A program made the translations under genes and the position numbers. Positions 57,562 through 64,000 of a stretch of DNA of 64,000 nucleotides are shown in pieces (the stretch's first letter is position 1; each line of letters opens with the position of its first letter). The notes below the pieces were generated by a model. The model was not told the origin of the DNA and made no database searches. It was given only the letters and a program-made list of their open reading frames with translations. This stretch comes from Crossaster papposus (lineage: Eukaryota > Echinodermata > Asteroidea > Velatida > Solasteridae). The stretch covers positions 1,984,001-2,048,000 of the forward strand of contig JBAIAA010000648.1 in the NCBI GenBank assembly GCA_037893245.1. Reading direction: 5' to 3'.

Positions 57562-58250
57562 TACATTTAGAAAAGATGAACCTTGGTACATGTACTTATA
57601 GTTATACCGAGTGGGTGTGATTGAGTTCCAAAGGTGATGATTGTGACATCATGATATATAATATAGGCTTCCCTAGCGTTCTACTTTGTCTCTAAAGTCA
57701 GATATTCATCTTTACATCAACAGTTTCATTACTTAGACCTTATAGTATTGTAAGCAATGGGTGTCATCGGCAGGACAGATTGGGAGATGTCTTACTAACT
57801 TAAAACCACTATCAAAACAGAGGGAGAGGAGATTTGGCAATAATTTTGTCACCGTGTGGATTGTCAATGTCAGCATGCATGTCACAGTGTAGTGTAGGAA
57901 TTAGTTAGATAATTCATTTAAATCGGCCCTACACGAGATTGTGCATGCTGTCATGACTGTACTAGACCGTACATAACTGCTTCATTGTTGAAATCCTGAG
58001 GTAAGCAACAAACGTGTACAATATAGTTGGAACGATTTTCACAAACAGTTTTATTATATAGTAATTATTTTGGAAACGAGTTTTAGTCAAGAAAAAATAT
58101 AGCACCACATGCATGTTACAAATGTAGCTAAAATTCTTAGACTTGTTGATGGTTACTTAAATAATAGACCTTGAACCCGACCATTGTTATGTGCATATGC
58201 AGTTGGTGGGTTAAGTTGGAACACATGACATGTATGTGGTTACTAGAAAG
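57562..58250. repeat. Block B distal part, GGGAGAGGAGATTTGGCAAT repeat
   Basis: Corresponds to 28941-29500 after block A. No gene seen. Confidence 0.5.
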
Positions 58251-59153
58251 GGGGGTCAGACAAGTCGACGGTTGAGACAACTGGACTCGGGACAAGTCGA
58301 CCGTTGAGACAACTCGCCCGTTGAGACAACTCGACTGTATGTTCGATAAATGGGAAAACAAGTCGACCGTTAACCAGTTCACGCCGGGATTATTTTAACA
58401 TCGCCGAGCCGAGGGATTATTTTTAACGAAACTGGATCCGAAGCGGGTTCAGGCTGATAGTGCCGGGAAGCACACCCACGCATTTCCGGCCTTGCTCGCT
58501 GCTGGCATACATTTCCGAACTTGAACTTGGCGTGTTTGTGCATCAGCCATTTTGAATTTTGGGAAATTTGTGCGTTTATATACGTCATCCGGCGCGAACT
58601 GGTTAAGACAAGTCGACTCACATGTTTTGGGGATAGTACTAGTACTAGCAGGGATTTTGACGGCGGCTGATCACCGTTTGGCTGATCGCCGTTTGGGAGT
58701 TATGCTACACAAGTTGTTTTTTTGGTTCGGGCCTGGTTGATATACGGGAATTACCGATATACGGCTGGGGTTGCCGCTGGGCGAGATGATTGATTTAGCT
58801 GCTTTAGTTTAGGAAAATGATGGTGCTATCCCATTCAAACTAAGTACAAATGTAATTGAAAACTGGGTTAAATCAATAAAGCACTAAGTTAGCAGTCTGA
58901 AACAGTTTTCTAAAAACATGTACCTCTTCTTTAGTTTATTTGGATAAGATTTATTTGGTCCTGCCACAGATTTTTGAAACTTTTTCCATAAACATTTCCA
59001 TAAAGTCAAGTTGTCCCGAGTTGAGCTGTCTCAACGGTCGACTTGTCCCGAGTCGAGTTGTCTCAACAGTCGACTTGTCTCAACGGGCGAGTTGTCTCAA
59101 CGGTCAACTTGTCCCGAGTCGAGTTGTCTCAACGGTCGACTTGTCTGACATCT
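58251..59153. mobile_element. Foldback-like element 3 with inverted minisatellite arms, 8-bp TSD
   Basis: The left arm is about four units of GACAAGTCGACCGTTGAGAC (58255-58375). The right arm is about seven inverse units of GTCTCAACGGTCGACTTGTC (59008-59149). CTAGAAAG lies at 58243-58250 and again at 59154-59161, each exactly 4 bp outside the GTCAGAC ends, which fits an 8-bp target duplication with diverged outer bases. The middle has unrelated sequence and no transposase. Confidence 0.75.
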
Positions 59154-59161
59154 CTAGAAAG

Positions 59162-59799
59162 TACTTACTTGTACGACTTTATCAATTTGCGCCGGGAATA
59201 TTTTGACATTGATCAGACCCAGACCTGGAATTGTTTTTTTCACAAACAATTGATCCGAGGCGGGTACGGGTTCAGGACTACTTTTGTGGGTTACACTCAC
59301 GGTTAAGTTTCCTTGTTCTTTTGTTTCATTTCTTTTTTATTCAGAATAAAAGCTGGACGTGACGATCAAGATCCTGAGCTCACAGGTTTGTATTTGGTGT
59401 TTTATTAGAATATACACATGTACGTACATACACATGTACACGCACACTGCAGATGACATTTATTTTGTGACAATTAACAATGACATATAGTTTTGTGTCA
59501 AAACAATGCTTCTTTGCAACCAATATATAACAAAAAAATATTGAAATTGTGCCCAAAACATTCTAAATTGTACTTGTGTCTTTTAATCGTATTTGCAATG
59601 AATGGCCTTATTGAGATAATATATCATAATGATCAAAAAAGTTGCGTCAGGATGCAACATTCGTTCCTTAAGCACTGCCAATTGCCTAAGCTTATCAAGT
59701 TGTCCCCCACCCCCATGATTTTCATTATCTGCAAATATTATTGTGTCAGTGCAAAAACCTTGTAACTGTCAAATTTTTAAAAATGTAGTTTTTTTAAAA
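59162..59799. other. No recognised feature
   Basis: Unassigned AT-rich DNA, with a possible CAGGTTTG donor-like end after a short frame near 59390 that is too weak to call. Confidence 0.25.
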
Positions 59800-60065
59800 T
59801 AATTTTACTATAAAGAAGTTTGCCCATACATTATTGCACGAGTTTCATGGAAAAATATTACATCGGTATGGCATAATTTATCAAATTCATAAGGTCGTAT
59901 CTCAATTATGAGCAAATGCGGTTATGAAAAAACGTTCACACACTAAATGTCACACAGTCGTGTTTGTACAAAAACGTACCTCAATAGTCATTGTAATTCT
60001 TTAGCTCTGCCCACAATTCCATTTTACTCGTGCTTGTTTTTTAACTAAATGTATTTTATTTTCAG

Positions 60066-60470
60066 ATCCAAGATGTATGCCACGCTTTGCTGATGTTCTA
60101 CGGATGTACAGTACATACTTATTTTTGAGCCGGAACCTCCATCACTACAGCTGTAACATCAAAGCCACTAGCTACAAGACATTCGTTAGACCAATTGTAG
60201 AGTACTCGGCCTCCATATGAGACCCTCGTACTCAATTTGACATCAAGAAAATAGAACGGGTGCAACATAGCTCAGCCAGGAATCTACGATGTGTATCGGC
60301 CATTGTTGAAGATCTCCAATTGCCATCATAGCTACCAGGTGTTCCTTGAGCAGGCTAGAGATGATGCATCGTCTCAAATTTGACCCGAGTGTCAACAAGT
60401 GGTCTCAATATCTTACCACGTCTTCATCAAGCACCAGAATTCATGCATCACGATTCATGTGCCCACATTG
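60066..60470 (+). pseudogene. LINE RT C-terminal fragment in block C
   Basis: Same fragment as at 54105, with the same stops after YSASI and in the LQLPS region, so the decay predates duplication. Confidence 0.65.
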
Positions 60471-60482
60471 CAATTTTTCAAT

Positions 60483-60820
60483 GCAAGCTGCAGCAACAGT
60501 GATTTAGTTTGCTTTCTGGGATTTCCACTTGCGCTCCTGCTTCCAATGATGGCTACTGATTGGCCATTCTGCTTACACCTAGGCAAGTACGCCTGCAATA
60601 TTGTTGCCAAGCGCGTGAAACCCTCAACAAGTAGTCACTCTGGCATCTCGTGTTAAGTCCTGACCCCTTATGACCTGAATACCAGTACTTGGATATTCCC
60701 AGAGCGATTGCTGCACGTGTGCCGATTATAATATATTTTATCGCCAATTTGCGATAAAATGGATTACAATCGGATACACGCAATAAAGGATATTTTTTTT
60801 TTTTTTGCTGCAGCTTGCAA
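60483..60820. mobile_element. MITE with TGCAAGCTGCAGCAA ends
   Basis: The ends TGCAAGCTGCAGCAA and TTGCTGCAGCTTGCA are perfect inverses. The sequence is absent from blocks A and B at this position. A small internal palindrome (TTTTATCGCCAATTTGCGATAAAA) lies near 60738. Confidence 0.7.
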
Positions 60821-61349
60821 ATTATTAATGTTCCCTACTAATGGGTATCCGTGCCCTTACGAGGGTCAATCGGCGACCAACAGCAAAAGAGAAAAGTTAA
60901 CAGAGGTCAGGCTTGACCACTGCACCCTAACTGATATCGAACTGATCTGAAACTAACTATGGTTTCCTAGGGTCGAGTCGTTTTGCGGATCAAATCCGGC
61001 ACCAGCTTGTAAAAAGTCCCAGATTGGAAATTCTCAGGTGGATTACAATGTATTACACGGTCTGTACATGTAGAGTGTAAACTGCAGAAAGACTAACGCC
61101 TTCAGCGCATCTTTTAATTTTTAATGTTAATTTTAAATTGTTTGTGTGTAAATACTTTTACAGATGGGTCATTTTATATTTGTATAGATGTATATTTTGT
61201 GCGAGGCCAGAGGCATTGGAATTGAAGGCCTTTGGGTCACATTTTTTGGGGTAATTTGTTTTTAATGCCATGCACATGCCTCTGGCCTTATCCTTGTTTT
61301 GTTGTCATGTGATTATTTTGAACTGCAAATAAAAATGTATAATATTTAT

Positions 61350-61496
61350 TTAACACTAACCCCCAAGGAGTATTTTGTAAGCACCCTGCTAAATGCAATA
61401 ACATGCATAATACCTGCATTGCCTTCTAAATGCAACAACTTTTCACCTTTGGTGCATTGTTTTGCATTTAGCAGGGTTAATGTTAAAGTTTGTCTA
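61350..61496. repeat. TTAACCCTAACC hairpin MITE (block C, longer form)
   Basis: Same family as at 54921, with an extra 40 bp in the loop and more substitutions. Confidence 0.65.
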
Positions 61497-62655
61497 GAGA
61501 ACCTGCCACTGACGACAATAAAAAATATATAAAATAAACACAACCTACACAAACTATGCTTAAAACTTTATGAAAAGATTGAACAAAATTGTTATGGATC
61601 AAGACAATGTGCATGTATATACAATTATTTAAAATACACGTTTGTCAAGTATTTATAAACAAACATATTGTAAGGAATGAATGTAAACTGAAAGAGGGAA
61701 AATACAGTTTTAAAGAAACTGAATGATGTTGCTTTTTGTGTGAGTTTGTGTTTGGACCCTCAACTAAAGTAAAAAACGGGTGCTGTCATAAATAGGGTTA
61801 GCACGTTTGTTGCATTGCAAAATTTGCTGTTATCCCTAACTCCCTACCCCATTTTGTGGACATAACCTAAATCCTGCTGAATCCTTCAAAATCCTCCAAT
61901 TCCAAAGTGTTAAAACTCCATGTAACCTTAATCCTCCAAAACTCCCATTATGCATTACTGGGCACCACTGCCTGAATCCTGCAGTGGTTTTACCATTGAG
62001 CTATAAAAGCAGCCAAACATGGAACAAACAGCTGCGAAGTGCCCTATTAGTATTAACAATTGTATGCACACATGACCATTGGTATGCAAACGTTTCCTAG
62101 CATTGACATATAACTAGCACTTTGACTGAAACACTTTGGAGAATTTGCATAGTGTGAACATGGTGAAAGTACAAAGTAACAAATAACCTCCATCCTGAAA
62201 AATTATCCAATCTTAGTTTTGGCCTTATGACCTGGATCCTGCATTATCCTTCAGTTAATTGTAAAAACCCCAAACGCCCTCAATCCTTCAAAATCCTCTC
62301 TGATGCATTAACTTCGAAGTGTCCTCAATCCTGATAAATCCTGCAGTTTGTAAAGAGTATTTAAAGGAATTCTCCATCAGGACAATGCCAATTTCATCAC
62401 GGGGCGCCGTTCACTTGTTATTTTGTGGCTTTTGGGGTTGTGAGAATGCCGCGCCGTCTGTCACAGATTCGGTATCGTGTATTTAATGCCGTTATGCTTC
62501 TGGAAATAGATGGACATTACTTTATTAGTTTTCAAAGCAATAATGGGCCGGGGATCTTTCCATCAACAATTTAATCAGTGGGTGCATGATAATCGTGCGT
62601 TCGAAAAACCATAAATTTTGTGTTCAAGGGTAAAGGGTTATTATTGAACCAATTT

Positions 62656-62833
62656 ATAATTAAAACATGGTTCACCCACGATTAAACATTCAAATTCATG
62701 TGGGTCGATCAAGTATGCACCGTACACGACTACACATCACACCCTAGCCTTCCTATAAGGACAAACAATATTTCCAGAGCATGTACACAGTGATGCTAAA
62801 GTCTAAAATACGATCTTAAAATGTTATTATCTT

Positions 62834-62867
<34 letters not shown>

Positions 62868-64000
62868 AAGGAGGCGGCCCCCAAAAAGGAAGCGGGCGGT
62901 GACGCTAAACAGTTTTTTTTTAATTTGGCCTAACCTCAATCCTCAAATTCTAATTTTGACCTGGATCCTGCATTATTCTCAAGTTCTAAAAAACCTAAAC
63001 GCAAAGTCAAGTGTGCTAAATCCTGTGCATTTTGCAAAGAGGATTTTAAAGAATTGTTATGTTGTGGCTTTTGGGGTTAGGAGAATGCCGTCTGTCTCAG
63101 GTTTGGTATTGTGTATTAATTCATGCTGGGTGTTATTTATAGTTCTGGAAATACATGGGCTTTACTTTAGTTTTCAAAGCAATAATGGGCATCTTTCCAT
63201 CAACGGTTTAAACTGAGTCCGTGATAACTGTGCGTAAAACCATAAATTTTGTGTTCAAGGGTAAAGGGTTATTATTGAACCACAACTAGAGGGCGAGGAC
63301 AACGGCAACAATTTTGTCGTTGTGTGGATTGTAGTCGAATTTTGCTCTAAAATGTGTAATTTACACTTAAAAACACAAAAAGGAGGCCGGAGAGGAATGT
63401 TCCTCTTCATTCTCCAGGAAAAAAGGTAATTTGGAACCATTTTGCGTTCTAAACGGACACTCAAAAGGCCACCCCCTAACCCTAACCCTAACCTACCCGT
63501 ATTTGTCAATGACCAATACGATTTTGAGGTGCGCGCAGTGTAAATGGCATACTTGTTTATTTTCTTTTTTCAAGTATGCAATGATTTGCTCAAATCTGTC
63601 CTAAACGATAAAACAATTATTCTAGTATTGTAAAACAACTCAAACTAAATTGGTTTGTGCCTGGAATTGTTTTAAAACGATTTTCCAGAGTGTCTCGAAA
63701 ACCTAGAAATGTTCGAAAAATAGTGGTTATCGTGTGGTTCTCAAAAAATTAAAAAAGCCCTAAAAGACTGCCCACAGTGTGTTTCTTATCTTGGCTTATA
63801 CAATAATGACGCCAACTGCCTATAGAATAACAGAAACTGATTACTTTTTTATGAACTGGGTCGTTTAATTTTTTATCAACTGGAATAACTCCCAAAGTGG
63901 TCAATGTGTGGATGGCAACATCTTTTGAAAATGTCTTTAAATGATGTCATCTTCACATTTCTCCACTTTGTTTGATCTTTTATAGAAATAAAATGTCGTT
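62656..64000. repeat. Block D: near-identical copy of block B 55868-57240
   Basis: Starts at AATTTATAATTAAAACATGG, right after the sequence equivalent to B 56515, so part of the block is tandemly duplicated. It has an expanded (CAA) tract at 62836-62866 and a 38-bp deletion near 63054 relative to B. It continues past the window edge. Confidence 0.8.

Larger units (their letters stand above)
59800..62655. repeat. Paralogous repeat block C (lacks array end)
   Basis: Matches block B from about 53625 to 56515, so the satellite array and first 840 bp are absent. It is more diverged from B than A is. A MITE at 60483-60820 interrupts it. Confidence 0.75.

Overview
The window looks like repeat-dominated nuclear DNA of an invertebrate metazoan. 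The evidence is spliceosomal intron signals, LINE, DIRS-order and Ngaro-like retroelements, a U2 snRNA fragment, many MITE-like hairpins, minisatellites and CCCTAA-type motifs. An amphioxus-like marine deuterostome would fit, but that is a guess from repeat style and composition. No bacterial features are present and I find no convincing complete host gene.

Layout. 1-7.1 kb (minus): a Ngaro/DIRS-like retroelement, with a gag-like protein split by two clean introns, a reverse transcriptase, and an overlapping +1 frame carrying RNase H and an SGNH-hydrolase-like domain that runs off the left edge. 9.25-10.76 kb: a LINE reverse transcriptase fragment split by two nested Harbinger-like MITEs, each with TAA target duplications. 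11.6-13.3 kb: a minisatellite. 13.9-15.06 kb (plus): a decayed DIRS-like RT/RNase H. 15.06-19.5 kb (minus): a GC-rich Tx1/Keno-like LINE whose 5' end abuts the first 29 nt of a U2 snRNA sequence. 20.5-21.46 and 48.91-52.78 kb: two 14-bp satellite arrays that share the same right flank, each starting a multi-kb paralogous repeat block; a third, truncated block lies at 59.8-64.0 kb. 29.7-30.7, 43.2-45.3 and 58.25-59.15 kb: three elements whose inverted termini are themselves minisatellites (foldback architecture). 32.2-33.7 kb: a 1.5-kb element with about 330-bp inverted repeats. 45.6-46.5 kb: a mariner-like MITE.

The most interesting locus is 35,028-39,253. It is a 4.2-kb element with 278-bp terminal inverted repeats and one intact 1,104-codon ORF. 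The protein has cysteine/histidine-rich N-terminal segments, an unassigned central module, a FEN1/XPG-like PIN nuclease with helix-hairpin signature, and a C-terminal CXC cysteine-rich domain. I do not recognise a standard DDE transposase in it. It may be a transposon that uses, or has captured, a structure-specific nuclease.

Most of the large apparent ORFs elsewhere come from repeats whose unit has no stop codon in any frame. They should not be read as genes.
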